Below are positions 46,722 to 59,400 of a stretch of DNA of 64,000 nt, piece after piece. Made by a program: the position numbers and the translations under genes. The stretch lies in NCBI GenBank assembly GCA_950295325.1, contig OX485807.1, forward strand, positions 34,688,440 through 34,752,439. The letters are read 5' to 3'. The stretch's first letter is position 1; every line of letters starts with the position of its first letter. Source of the DNA: Polytrichum commune (Eukaryota > Streptophyta > Polytrichopsida > Polytrichales > Polytrichaceae). Below the pieces are notes generated by a model. That model was not told where the DNA came from and made no database searches. It saw only the letters and a program-made list of their open reading frames with translations.

Positions 46722-47051
46722 ATGCAGAAGTTGGTGCGATGCGGGGCGCAGTGCTGGGTGTTGTATCCGGGCTGCGGAAGAAGACCTGTGGCGGAAGGCG
46801 TAGCAAGAAGTGCACCAACAGTAGCAGACAATGGGGGAAGCATAACGCAAACCCTGTTGATGGAATTGTGCGAGGATGGCAAACAATTGGTGAGGGTCAC
46901 GAAGGTGCACAAGAAGAACGTTCAACTCATGTACCCATAATTGGAGGAAGGCTTGCAGCACCTGGACGAGTACACAACTCCGCCTGCACCAAATAACACA
47001 TGGGTGACGTGGTCGACACGGTATCTCGTGGAGAAGGCAACCGACACATGA
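46722..47051 (+). pseudogene. Possible distal coding remnant of the GC-rich element
   Basis: A frame reading MELCEDGKQLVRVTKVHKKN and QLMYP stops at TAA (46938-46940), then continues in the same frame as LEEGLQHLDEYTTPPAPNN and TWVTWSTRYLVEKATDT to a TGA near 47050. The amino-acid texture is protein-like, but no family was recognised. This again looks like a coding region broken by one stop. Confidence 0.35.
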
Positions 47052-47399
47052 TAGGCAGAAACATGGCCACATTGAAGCATAAGGCAGGGGGGGAAGGGCA
47101 GAGGGGAATGAACAATGTAAGAACACAATAGTGAAGGCATGCTTGATGTATTGCAAATAGACGCATGCAAGCGTGCTAGAAGTCTGCGGGCGCAGACGTT
47201 TTGCGGTGGCATGTGTGTTTGTTGTAGCACACGAACCATCGTTGCCACGAGTGCCAGCGAATTTACAAGTTTCTTGAACTCCGATGCTTATTGTAAATAT
47301 TCGATATATAAATATATTGTGTATACTGTACCTAAACATGCAATACACACATGGATTTGCAATGGTAATGCTATTTACAGTCTGTATACGGTGAATGCT

Positions 47400-48240
47400 G
47401 GAATATAACATTTATAAGAAACATTTGTATTCCGCACATACGAATACGGTCTGGGAAAACTACTGTACAATGACGCAGGTGAATACACATATAAAGCTTG
47501 ACATCAAGATATACTCCGTACATACGACAACCAACATCACAACGCATGCTGGCTGACATACGAATACTAAATGCATATAAAGTATGCATGCACATGCAAT
47601 AAATGCGGGGGGTCAACTGTGGTTCTTAAATACACGACACACTTGCAACACTCTGTGGACCAGAAAATTTGAACACATTTGGGCACCATGTTTGCTAATA
47701 ATAGCACAGTTCCAGAATGACACCGAGGCCACAGACGCTAGCGACACCTACGCACGATCCGACATGTGTGCTGCATTGTGCACAATGTCAGTGTACTGTG
47801 CATTTTTGTGTGCATTGGGACCATGTTTCCTTGTAGTGATATATAAGCCATGGGTTGCACTAACTTACATTATTGAAGGAGACTTGTGAGAAGTTAATTA
47901 AGAGACTAGAGTAGTTTTCCTTCGCCAACAACTCCCATAACAAACCAAGCATTTTACCTTGATGGCACAATTAATCACTCCCAAGAACACTTTCATTCTA
48001 GAAACTGATTTCATGTCAGACTCTCTTCATGGCAATCGTTCGACTAGTAGATCGAGGGTGGCATATTGCATGTGCCACTTTAAGTTATGGTGGATATGAG
48101 AATCGAAGTTCCAGAATCTTTCGTGTCCAGAGCAAGCAGTGATTAATTAGTGGACTGTAATCAAATGTTTGGGACATGTGATTAATTAGTTGACTAATTG
48201 ATTAATGGAAATCGCTTAATTAATCTCAGTCCTGCAACAA
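47400..48240. other. Intergenic stretch without recognised gene
   Basis: A transition from the GC-rich island to AT-rich sequence. Only short frames are present; nothing supportable. Confidence 0.35.
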
Positions 48241-48242
48241 CC

Positions 48243-48590
48243 AATGCTGGGCGTGTATTGAAATTGGCACCTAACCCCCCCCCCGCCGGTGACCGGGGTG
48301 GTTCTTTCGATTTATAACCGTGGTTCTCAAAATTTTCAATAACTAGATTTCATTTATAATTGTAGTTTTCAAAGACAATCAGAACCTAGTCAAATAATTT
48401 TTAAAAAAACCGTTGGTTCTCCATTGAAAATCATTGGATCTTTGATTTTTATTGAATAACCGGGACCAGAGGTTCTTTTATTGCAGAAACTCTCAAGACC
48501 CTAGAACCGAAGGTTCTTTGTTTCGAATTTATCTTCAAAAACAGGAACCGGAGGTTAGTAACAAACTCAAATACCCGCCCAACACTGGTA
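48243..48590. mobile_element. MITE-like repeat, family G, copy 2
   Basis: The left end CCAATGCTGGGCGTGTATTG and right end complement CCAGTGTTGGGCGGGTATTT are related inverted ends. The interior shares the CAAGGTGGTTCTT / GGGGTGGTTCTT block with the copy at 3151. Confidence 0.55.
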
Positions 48591-49089
48591 ACAACCATTG
48601 CTTCCTATGCCTACCTATCTACCATGGGGATGACCCAAATTTATTTGTTGTATAGTGTAGACGGCCATTTCTTCATTGGTGATATTGCTCACAATCATCA
48701 ATCTTGGTGGTAATTTGTCCATCATTTTATGTTAGTTTATACTGGCACGTAGAGTGGAATATATGCTTGAGGATCTTCAACGTCCTTCACAATGAGTCGT
48801 TCCATCGATACTCCACCAAGCGATCTTGGACCCAACAGGGAAAAGAAAAAGAAAAAGAATGTTGGTGTTTATAATACACTGAAATGCGATGTTCATTCAC
48901 CATCCCCTACCCATGGTTGTATGGCCATGGGGAGGGCGGGGGTGGTTTAGTACCTATTTTCATGAGTGGACCGAGGGTTAACATTAATCTATATTGTTAG
49001 TGCCTTAGCGTGGTGTAGGAATAGGGAATTTATTTTAGTTCAGTGGGATTGGTATTTGTTTCTTCTCTAGTTTTTATTTATTGAGGATG

Positions 49090-52000
49090 ATGTGTGTTAG
49101 GTATTTAATTGCGATTTGTGAGAAATTTTCCATTAGTTTGTGAAATTTGGATATGAGGAGTTTTGGGAGAAGTTTGACGGTCGGTGTGTGTATGGCACCT
49201 CTGGTTTCGTGCCGTAATGATCATGGGTGGGATACTTGTCCATCCTTGTTGAAATTGGATTGGTTGTAGAATTGCGTTATTGTTGAGCTTGTGTGAAGTG
49301 GTTTCCATCGCGAATCTAACGTTGCAATAGGTGAATTCAAGTTTTTGTGTTTTGAGATTTGGGGTAAAGAGTGAAGGGGGTTTGGGCAGTTGGTGGGGCT
49401 CCTAGGACACATAGTATGTCCGGTCTAAGACATATGGATAGATAACACATGCCTAGGGTAACCATGATGGGATTGTATTCTATGGTGATTTGTTGTGAGT
49501 TTTTCCGGAATTCATTATTTTGAAGCATTTTGTGGTGGGGTGAGTTAATAGTGTGTTTGCGAAGGCATGCACTACTATATTGTGGTGTTTAGTTCTAAGA
49601 TTATTGATGTCTTTGTTTTTATAGCATGCGAGTAGGTGGAGGCATGTGTCATTTTGTTGGGATGTGCAAGGTTGCATGTTGGGGATATGTCTTGTTTAAG
49701 GACATGTTTCTTACGGTAGTTACCTAGATACCAACCAAACCTAACTTTGAGAGTTTGCATGATTTGTGCGTCCGTGGATCTAGGGAACACCCAGAATAGG
49801 TTGGACCATTGTGGGTGGATGCCTCTATTAGAGGAGTCACTTATCAATGGTTGGCATTGTGTTCTTAGCATGTGCGACAAGTTCATTTTTGTATTATTTT
49901 TCAATGTAAATCTTTAGGTTGTGGACTGAGCTATTATGTTGTATGGAGGTTGGGGGTATTGAAGGCGAGTATGGGGTTTGATGTCCAATAAGGTGGAAGA
50001 GGGTATTTGGAGCACATGGGGCCTCAACTCTTTGTTTGGCTAGTTTGTTCGCTTCATCATTACCAAGGATGTTGGTATGGGCTATGACTTTATGGATGTT
50101 GATGTTGTGGGGTGAATTGTTGATTGTATGTTTGAGGAGTTTGTCGGGGTGGTTATACTGAGATTAGGGACTTCCGATGTGGTTGAGGAGGAGGTATATA
50201 CTATTGAGGCTATTAATGAATATGTACATGTCGGTGGAGGGTCGGTGTTGAGTGTTTGAGTACGTTCCATGAAAAGTAGTAGTCGTATAATTTGGCACGG
50301 ACGATGTTTGAATAGCCTAGTAGTCAGGAAGAGATGTTGACTTGGAGTGCGCCGTTGAAGACCCTCAATCCTACAATATTCCCATTATTTTTGTTGAAGT
50401 TAGAATATTAGATTGTGTTGAGTTTAGAGCATTATGTTGCTCATAGTTATAGGATTGTGATTGTTAAAGGTATAAACATGAATTAGGTTTGAATAAATCC
50501 ATACGGTTTGTGGGAAGTGAGAGTTGAGATCCATATGCATTGTATGAACCAAGGAAGAAAAATGCAATAAAGAGCAAGTCGAGGGGTGGAGGTGACCATC
50601 TCAATCCAAGCACTATTCATATGCCTTTCTCTATGTATATTTGTTTGTGCAATCTGATCTCTAGTTTCATTGTGCTTTAATAACCTTCTCCATTGGGTGG
50701 TGTGAATGAGCCATCCGTGTAATAGGATTGAGTAGGTGGATGTCTTAGGTGAAGAATGTTGGTTATGGTTTGCGGAAGGAGGGGAGGAGTGTTATTGGAT
50801 GGGTGTAGGGGTTGTGGTGGTTGGGTTGTGTGCCATGTCTTGGGGATTTTGGTTGGTTGTGTGTGGATTGGTTAAAAGGGGGGGGGGGGGGCTAAGAGCT
50901 TGGTAGGTAGTGCAGGAGCTAAGAAGCGTGGAGGGGAGTTGTTGTAAGAATGTAGATACTTGTGGGGTGAGGAGGTTTTGGGAATTTATGAAATATAGAG
51001 GTTAGAAGAGGTTCTTTGTTGCTATAGCATGAGGGGAGGGTTGATGATTCATGATATTGCATTGTGAGTCGCAGGATGGTGGGGTATTGTAGAGGGTAGG
51101 TATGGTTAGTTGTCTAGTCGTTGTGGGTGATGGTGGTTATTGTGGTGGAGTTGTGGGTGGTGTGGGTTGCTAATTTTTCTCACTTTATGGTTTTCGGGAG
51201 GAGGGCTATGTCCATTAGATATATGTATCCATGACTTGCCCATTGAGTAGAGAAGGCGGGGCCCGATGATCCAAATACTATGTCTCAATCATGTGGAGAA
51301 TGGTATTGTGCGAGGGTCATGGAGCAAGAATGTGAGTAGAGAAATATGAATATGTTAGTTGGAAGGTTTGTATAAGGTTATCTAATATAGGTGATAGGAG
51401 AGTGTGATGGTTTTGTATAAGAGGGATGCTAGATGGTTCTTTTCTTGGTAGTACCAATAGATTTTATGTATTGGTTAATTTGGAGGAAAAATTATGTGGA
51501 GAACTTTTGGTAATAGGTGGAGAGAGATGATGATTAGCTGTGGGGGGAATATGATGAGTATCTCTTCTATAGCCACGCCAATCTTTGCATTGTGACGGAG
51601 GGTTGGAAGTTACCTTAGTTATCATGTATTTGGGTTTTTTTTTGGGGGGGGGGGGGGTTGTGTATTTGCATACAAGGTGATGTGGCTATGATGTCTTTGT
51701 TCATGTTACATTCTTGGACGTGGAGAATGAGGTGTGGAATGGATAGACTAGGGCAAACCGATTGTTGGTCATGTGATTGTTAGGTTATGGTTCTCAAGCA
51801 TTTTACTTTTTTATGGTTTTTTGTTTTATGTGTTGTGACATCTTCGTGACAAGAAGCAGGTTATGTTCGTAGAGGATGTTGCCAAGGTTTAGGAGGTATG
51901 TTTGGGAGATCCATTTTGAGTGGTTTTGTTGTAGAGATCATCAATGGCAATGGAATTTGTATGAGTGTTTTTGGGCTCCCCATTTGTCTTTTCTATAAGA

Positions 52001-52124
52001 GAGGGTGAATGTGGAGATGGATGAGAATAGGGAGTTGAGTAGTTGTGTAGGTGTAGGTTGTCTTGGGAGTGGAGTGGGTGTGTGTTGAAGGAAGGTGAGT
52101 GGTGGAAAGACGGCCGAGGCTTGT

Positions 52125-52155
<31 letters not shown>

Positions 52156-52470
52156 TTAATTCTTTTATTGTTATGGATTTTGTGTGGTATTTAATTTGGA
52201 ATTCTTTAAGGGTGAGAATGCAAGTATTGGTGTGATATTGGATTTGAGGAAGAACCATGATGTCAAATGATGCCAATCTATTAAGGAAGTTTTCCATGTT
52301 GGATCTTTGGTGGGGGGTGAGGGATGGGTAGATCATGCTTTTGTACCATTCTCCGTGGAGTAGTGATTTGTTGAGGGTGAAGGTGGTATCTATCAAGTCT
52401 ATGTGCATATGGAAATGCTTTTTTGAAGATTTGGACCCAACAAGAGGTATTATGAATGTTATAATCAACT
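49090..52470 (-). pseudogene. Decayed LINE (non-LTR retrotransposon), minus strand
   Basis: On the minus strand an RNase H-like segment reads NILGNDEANKLAKQR (about 50040-50080), the GN-EAD-LA block that closes LINE RNase H domains. It is followed by VRFGWYLGNYRKKHVLKQD, then PTCNLAHPN and, after a frameshift, TCLHLLACYKN, the C..C...H....C zinc-knuckle-like tail. LRPDILCVLGAPPTAQTPF follows near 49380-49440. Frames change several times, so the ORF is dead. The A/C-rich minus strand continues to about 52470 and probably holds the RT and endonuclease parts, but I could not identify a YADD motif. Confidence 0.7.
52126..52156. repeat. (GT)n microsatellite
   Basis: About 14 GT units within the LINE remnant. 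Confidence 0.9.
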
Positions 52471-52926
52471 AGGGCATTGTCGTGTTGGTTATTAGTGTGG
52501 GTAGAAAGCTTTTGGGTCTTCCTATATTTTAACTAGGATTTAAGTATATTTGGATTTATGCATGATTTTGGTACAATTCCAACTACCAAAATGACGTATA
52601 CTAGATCACAAAACTACACAACTATGGTGGTTGGCGAACATGGAATACATACATTTAGAATTGTGGTTGTTATGTTGTTGCTTTTGTTGTTGTCATTTGA
52701 TATTTTTTTCCCCACAAGTGCACATTCCTTATTATTTTTGGACAAGTGGTTTGTCCAAATATATTTAAATGCCAGTGTTTTGCACACTAGTTGAAATGTT
52801 GAGACCTTTGTGCACTCAAGTGAGTACTATGGACTTGATAATGTTCAAAGGAGTTAACTTACCATTGGTAAGGGACACAAAACTGTTACATCCATATGTT
52901 GCTTAGGCTTGTAAGTATGATTTCTA

Positions 52927-53127
52927 CACCGATATGTGCAATTAGGTTGCCTCCTTACCCATGCAGATTACCTTGAGTCAAAATCAGATCACAAAAACTC
53001 ATAACTTTGCTTCTTCATCCTCATAGCAACCAGATTAAAAATAATTATTACATTTTGTTGCTGTGGTGATAAATATTGTGGAATGTCGATAAGTGAGTGT
53101 GGGGCAACCTAATTGCACATATCAGTG
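52927..53127. mobile_element. MITE family F, copy 2
   Basis: Ends CACCGATATGTGCAATTAGG and CCTAATTGCACATATCAGTG are near-perfect inverted repeats, flanked by TA at 52925-52926 and 53128-53129. Confidence 0.87.
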
Positions 53128-53129
53128 TA

Positions 53130-54925
53130 CATTAATTTCGCCTGAGCTGACTGCTTACTTAAATGAGGATACATAGATGCTATCTGCAGCATAGGTAATT
53201 ATTGGTACCATTCCCCAAAATTCAAGCCCGAGTCTCAATACGGCTGATGTATTGCGGCGTGTGCAAACAATGCACTTGGGGCCAGCCTGGCAAACGCAAT
53301 AAAATCATGACAAATTGGTCACAGCAAAACCTGTTCTCTTAAGAGTTGGCATTCACATGCATGTATAGTTAATTAATGGAACACTTCGGTCCCAAGAAAA
53401 ATGGTTTGGTTATATTGCCATGTAGAAACAACCACGCTCTTTAATAGAGCTTCCACAAGGAAATGGAAACAATTCAGGTCAGATGAAGGTCCTCGCAGCA
53501 CTCACGCCTGCATTAAATTTTCACACACTAATCATTCGAGCCCTTGAATCTATGCGTTCTTCAATATCCTGCCCCCCCTTTGCCAAGAATAAAGTCCGTC
53601 TTCGTCCACTCTTTTGTTAATTACTTGGTACAGGATGCCACAGGTATATATGGAGGATAACCTACATAGTATACCAATCTGTGCGACGAGTGAACCATGA
53701 GTACAAGAATAAAGTCCATGTAGTAATGAATGTGGTAGTGAACACACATCTTCCCGGAATGAATAAGATATTCTGGGAAAAAGTATGAAGGATTGAAGGA
53801 ACAAACAGAAACCGGACGTAAAATAATCTACATACAGGAATGTGGCACTTTGGAATGTTCAAAATATGATGGTCTTATAGCCCACTCACACTTATTGATA
53901 TGGGCCACCAACCAATAGCTCTTACTAGCGCTTTTAACTCCAACTTGATCAGTGAGAGGCACTAGATGTAACTAGTGATAGTAGAAACCATTCATTGGTA
54001 GCCTGCACTAGTAAACATGTGTGGGTTGTTAATCTTAGTTCCTAAGCAACGTCGCCATGGAACATGGCATCTCTTTTATTTAGAATGGATGAAGGAGGAT
54101 GGGGCTTAGTGACGCTACGGTATTGGATGTGCCACCTGCGTGCCACGAAGAAGGCAGCCCAGTAAAACCTCAATTTGAATGGACTCATTTTCCTCGTTTC
54201 TCATCACTTTTCTTGTCCACAATCTAAATTATGATCTGATTGGGTGCTGACTAACCTGCTTTTGGAGCCCAACCCTCCACACCAAGAGAGCCCATGAAGG
54301 GATAAGATAAAAACGAAGAGATTCACTAGGAGACGTTAGAAAAGTCAAACAAGTTAGGGCAGTGTTGGTTGACCTGCCCGCATTTCCCTAAAAAAGTTCC
54401 ATGATGTTTGCAAAGCAGATTACCAGTCCCAGAAAAAGTGAAAGCGGTGAAGGCATTGATAGCTGGAGGTGGGAGGTAGAGCCTACCTAGGGAAGGGGGG
54501 AGGCGCTGCGATCCAACGCTCCTAATTCCTAGTTCCAAGCTGCTCCATGTTTGTAGATGCATGGATTCATTTATGGAGGTTATCTCATGTGAAGGTGATG
54601 ATAACAAAACCTACAGCTCTGCACAGCCAACCACATCTGAAGGTTGAGATATGGACACCAAGTTCAGATTCCGAGATGCACGACCACCATACAAGTCCCC
54701 CAAGTCCCACATGACACGCCATGTTTCACCAAATACGGTATTTGCAAATCTGTTGGCACGAGAGACTTATGTTGTGGTGACACAAAACATGCTGACTGGA
54801 CTAGGGATGCACTGAGTTGTCTGTGACAAAATAATGCAAACTGGTCTCGCATCACAACTTGTGAAAGGGTCACCCGGAAAAGTTTGAAGTCCCATTTTAG
54901 TCCAATAGAGTGCAAGCTGGAACTT
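53130..54925. other. Intergenic stretch without recognised gene
   Basis: Looks like single-copy DNA. The longest frames (under 95 codons) have no domain, and no repeat boundaries are visible. Confidence 0.35.
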
Positions 54926-54942
54926 TGAAGTGGTCACCTGTT

Positions 54943-55111
54943 CGGTCTAAGATGACCCAAAACTACCGGGTAGTAGGGGAGAGTTGGTTGGTGGTTCGAT
55001 TCCTGGCCGTGAAATCTTCTCCATAGTTGACGGGAAAAAGTAGCCATGTGGTTGTATGCCTCCTGTGTTCCCAAAAAAAAGAAAAAGAAAGAGAAAAAGA
55101 AAAGAAAAAGA
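54943..55111 (+). mobile_element. tRNA-derived SINE with perfect 17-bp target duplication
   Basis: The head includes a B-box GGTTCGATTCC and an upstream A-box-like TAGTAGGGGAGAGTTGG. A short body (GAAATCTTCTCCATAGTTGA) matches family E. The tail is A-rich with AAAAAG units. Identical 17-bp flanks (TGAAGTGGTCACCTGTT) lie at 54926-54942 and 55112-55128. It looks recent and retains only the 5' half of the family E body. Confidence 0.9.
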
Positions 55112-55128
55112 TGAAGTGGTCACCTGTT

Positions 55129-56400
55129 GTGTAACTATTGATTTACTTGGATTCTTGGAAAGGTGAGTAATGGAACATGCAAAACATCAATATCGAGATT
55201 CACGTAAACAAATCTGTCCATTCCTATTTACATCAATACTATGATAAGACGTAGAGCTTAAAACATAAACTCGAGACCACTCCACCCTTCCTGAATTGTG
55301 GATAGTGTCCATGGAGTTTGACAAAGCAGGCACCCTAGAGACAAATACAACTTCAGGTGATCGGCGTGAATAAAAAAGTATATTATCGGTATGCATAGAG
55401 AGACTCGGGTGCTTCAAACGTGCAGTCTTCAGACAAGAGGAACAAAATTGTGGGCAAATCACTGCACATGGTGGAATCGGAATCAGAATGGTTCTCTATT
55501 CACAAGTTGTAGAAAATTGTTGAATCATGCCAGTGGATCACAAAAATTGGGATTTTCCTCCTGGAGATGATGGCAGGGACATAAACAAGACATTTGCAAA
55601 TGCAGCGAAGTACGTAGCCCAGTCAAAGTGACTGTCTCCAGCCACACAACCATTTCAGGTTTTCCTCCTACCATCATAATTACTGGGATCAAATCATACT
55701 AACTTCGAAACATTTTCAGGAGTTGCTGGGGAGTGCAAGCTCTGGTTGTTGATGTTGTAAAGCTTATCACTGCTGCAACTCTGGGCATTGAATGGTAGTG
55801 TAAATGCATTGAGCTGTAAGAATCATATTGCAATCATTTCACTCGCTGATCTGTTGATAGCGAAACTGTAATATGAGCCTGACAGCCAATTATGTCGGTT
55901 GCTGACCAACCCAAAGCACACAGCTGCTGATCATTGGTGCCTGGCTCCAATATGGTAGCTGATCTTTACATGGTGGTCTAAAACCCAATACGCGTAGCAG
56001 CAAAGATGTCAACACAGGCAGTTGCGAAACAATGTTGATGAGGCCTTGATGACAAAAAGGTATTGCCAACTTAAACTAATCCAGAAATTTTCAGAATAGA
56101 ATCAGCTCCCAACTCCAAAAGCAATCCTCCTATGCACTGATTTGGGGAGGAATATTGGTCCTTGTAATTTTCTTCAATGCTGAGTTGGTTTCTTCAATAT
56201 TGGTACTGGTGGAGCTGATATCATCAACATGCAGCGTCATGGCTTTTGCACAGCTCGGCCATAGCCGGCCCCCAACAAGCCTTGAGTGTCAATAATGGTT
56301 AGTTTATAATCGTTGGTCATCATCAAGAGTGGGAACAACTGAACACCATTTCATCTGTTCTCCAGCGTTTTGTTGCGTTCCGTTTCAATCCGTTTCATTC
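55129..56400. other. 3' flank of the WRKY gene and intergenic DNA
   Basis: No coding domain seen. The part next to 56405 is the likely 3' untranslated region of the minus-strand WRKY gene; I could not fix a polyadenylation site. Confidence 0.4.
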
Positions 56401-56404
56401 CTGC

Positions 56405-59400
56405 TCACATGTTGCGGCGGGTAGCCCCCGGCCGTACAATATCCTCCAGCAAGCCTTCATTGGAGGCCGCACTAGCTGGGGACGGTTGCGACCTCAATGC
56501 AGGATCTGGTGGACCCATTAACGAGTCAATCTCCATCTCCTGGGCAGCACGTCCTCCGAGAAGTGAGTTTGGAATACTACCCCAGCACATTGCGTCTTGC
56601 AAGTCTTTCAATAAAAGCTCATTATGGCTATTCCCACCACCGCCTCCCCCACCTTGCGTCTGTGGTGGCTGCTGTTCCTGCTCCTGTCCACCACCCCCGA
56701 GCATTTTCTGTGCCTTGAACAAATCCTCCGAACTTGCCTTCATGTTTCCCGAACCAATCTTGGTGATGTTGTTATTGTTTTCGTCTCGGCTCGCCGCCAT
56801 GGCAGTCGCCAACCCTCGTAAGAAAATCGGGTCCGGGCTGCTGCTGCAGCTCTGTGGCACCAGTGACAACTTATTACAAAACTCCTGTGTGCTGCTGGTT
56901 GTAGCTGCTTCCTTGTTGCTTCCCCCTCTTTGGAGCTGAACACTGAGGTCATAGGTGCTCCGTGGCGGCAACATGGGTGTGTGGGGCTGGAAGCTGGGGA
57001 AGCTGCTGGAGGTCGCAGCGGATGATGTTGGTGTTGGTGTTGGTGTTGGTGATGATGTAGATGGTACTATTGTGGTTGTGGATGTGGTTGTGGTTGTGGT
57101 TGCTGTTGCTGTTGCTGTTGCTATTGTTGTGGTGGTGGTGGTGGTGGAGGAGGAAGAAGAAGGGGGAACATAGGCGGCCCCACCTGGTTTGTGTTCACCA
57201 CAAGCTGGCAATGGCGGAGCATCAGGGTTGCTTCCTCTGGAGCCCGCCGCAGGGCTCACATGTGTGTGAGTGCCCTCGTACGTGGTGATCACCATCCCTG
57301 GATCCTCTGGAGACCGTTCCACCCTCTTCCGCACTGGACACTTGGGATTTGTGCACCTGTAGTAGCTCCTGCACATCATCACAAAGTGCAGCAAAGTTCA
57401 AACAGCAGGGATTGATGAGACTCATGGCTCCTCCCAAATTTAGAAGAACCGTCATCAAAGCCGTCATGTGTTAAATATGAGTTGATTCAGGGACTGATCG
57501 GTGATTCTTAGCTTCCGTCAGCTGATCGCAGATTGTCTCTCAGCTCGGACTGTAACCTACAGGACTTCCTGGACCGTCTGGAAAATAAATCAATCATACT
57601 TAACAATGTGAAAGCGTAACCTATAACTGAAGTCAATGAAGGTTACTAAACTTCTAACCCAAAACTTACAATGAGCCCAGATACTCATGTGAAAGTGGCT
57701 ATGCCATGAAGGACACAAGCTATGGCCAACAAGATGATGGTCTGGGGATGGCCAGGCTGCCAGCTAACAAGATACAGCAGACAAGAATGTGGGGCTCATG
57801 ATTTAGGTCAAGAGTATTTGCAAATTATGAGCTGCAGGAGCAGCTGTGAACTTCTATAGAAGGTGATCAGAGAGCCAGAGGAGAAGGAGGAGGTTAAGTA
57901 GTAGTACCGAGGATGAGGGCTATTCTTCACAGCTTTTTGGCCATACTTGCGCCACTTGTATCCATCTTCCATGATCTCCACGTCGCTCCGGGTCTGAAGT
58001 GCATACCGCGGCTCCCTCACTCTCTTCGGCCCCTTCCTCCGAGTCTTGTTCGACCTGTGCAGGCAATCCCAAAACCCATGGTCATGCCACTGATCCTAAC
58101 CCTCACTGCCAAAATTTGAGGAGTGTCCGCAGTACCCACATACAGTCGAGGAGTATCTCTTCCACGGTGTAATTCTGAATACTGGGTGACCTCTAAAGCT
58201 CTAGATGATGACGATATTACGGTTCGAAACTCTGCAAAGTGCGGAAAGAGTCCCGAAACAGTGAAGAACAAGGTTAGCTTCCGGTGTCCATTAAACCCCA
58301 TAGTCATGCAGTTGACCCAAACCCTCCCTTTCAACCTCACTACCCGATATTTGAGAAGTGTCCACTGTAGAAGGACTATATATCTCACAGCATAATTCTG
58401 AGAACCGGGTGTCTCTTAAAACTCTGGAAGATGACGATATTGCGGTTCGCAACTGCGCAAGGATGTGAAAACAGTCCCAAAACAGTGAAGAAGAAGCTTA
58501 GCTTCCGGGCTCCCAAATCCCATGGTCATGTGATTGATCCAAACCCCTCCCTCTCCCTTTGCACTACCAACATTTGAGTAGCGTCCGCAGCACCTCCCAC
58601 ATACAGAAGCTGTAGGAGGTGTATGTCACAGTATAATTCTGAATATTGGGTAACCAAATGGCAGACAAAAGAAAACTCAAAGAAGATGATGTTGCGGTTC
58701 CCCTGAACGGACAGAAAAAGTGTGAAATACTGGTGAAGAAGGAGAAGCAGCTAGCTTAACGGTTTCCCAAAATCCATGGTCATGCGATTGATCCCAACCC
58801 TCCTATCCACTTCTCACTGTCTAACTTCTCTCTTGGCCTCCGCTGCTGGAGGACTGTGTCAAAACATAATTCTGAATGCTGCCTATTCCAATGGCAGCAG
58901 TCCTACCAAAACTCTACAAGACAGTCACGTTGCGGTTACAGAAAACCGCAAAATAGTCAAATAGCGGAGCAGGTGAAGAAGGTTGAAAAGAAGGCTAAGA
59001 AAGAGAAGGAAGAGGAGGTGGGTGCTTACGGTTTCTTAAGGTCGGGAGATTGGATCTCGTCATTATCATCCAAACCTCGATCAGGTGTTTTGCGCTTACT
59101 GCTGCTGCTAACACTGGGCCCAGTGCTGGGACCGACGTTGGCCGCAGTACTGCTGCGAGCCCGGTCGCTGCTGCTCATGTGATGATGGATGTCACGGTGA
59201 ATGAGGTCGTCCTGATCACTGAAGCTCCCGGAGCTCATGGACGAGTTGGGTGTGCTGGGCAACGTGGAGGCCGTAGAATTCATGCGCGCAGGAGAAGATG
59301 ACGACCCCCCACCCGCAACCGGTGAGCCAAGTGTGGTGCTTGCAGGCGAAGGCGAGTGCATCATGGTGTTGTCGAATCCATTGGAGGAATTATGAGGTGA

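Larger units (their letters stand above)
40900..47400 (+). mobile_element. GC-rich island, probable large transposable element (boundaries uncertain)
   Basis: Base composition changes abruptly near 40900 and again near 47250: the island is GC-rich and full of TGCA/GCATGC words, unlike the AT-rich flanks. It encodes a plus-strand protein with a Ptta/En-Spm-like domain (42996-45360). I could not find terminal inverted repeats or a target duplication, so the limits and superfamily are inference. A CACTA-type element with only its first gene surviving is the leading reading. Confidence 0.45.

Noticed and set aside
54990-55005. tRNA gene suggested by a B-box GGTTCGATTCC
   Set aside because: No cloverleaf can be drawn around it. 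The A-rich tail and 17-bp duplication identify a SINE. The same applies to 23733-23790 and the family E copies.
58055-59029. Possible CRISPR-like array in the regularly spaced repeats
   Set aside because: The whole unit is repeated with gradual divergence, with no short constant repeat and unique spacers, and it lies inside an intron of a plant gene.
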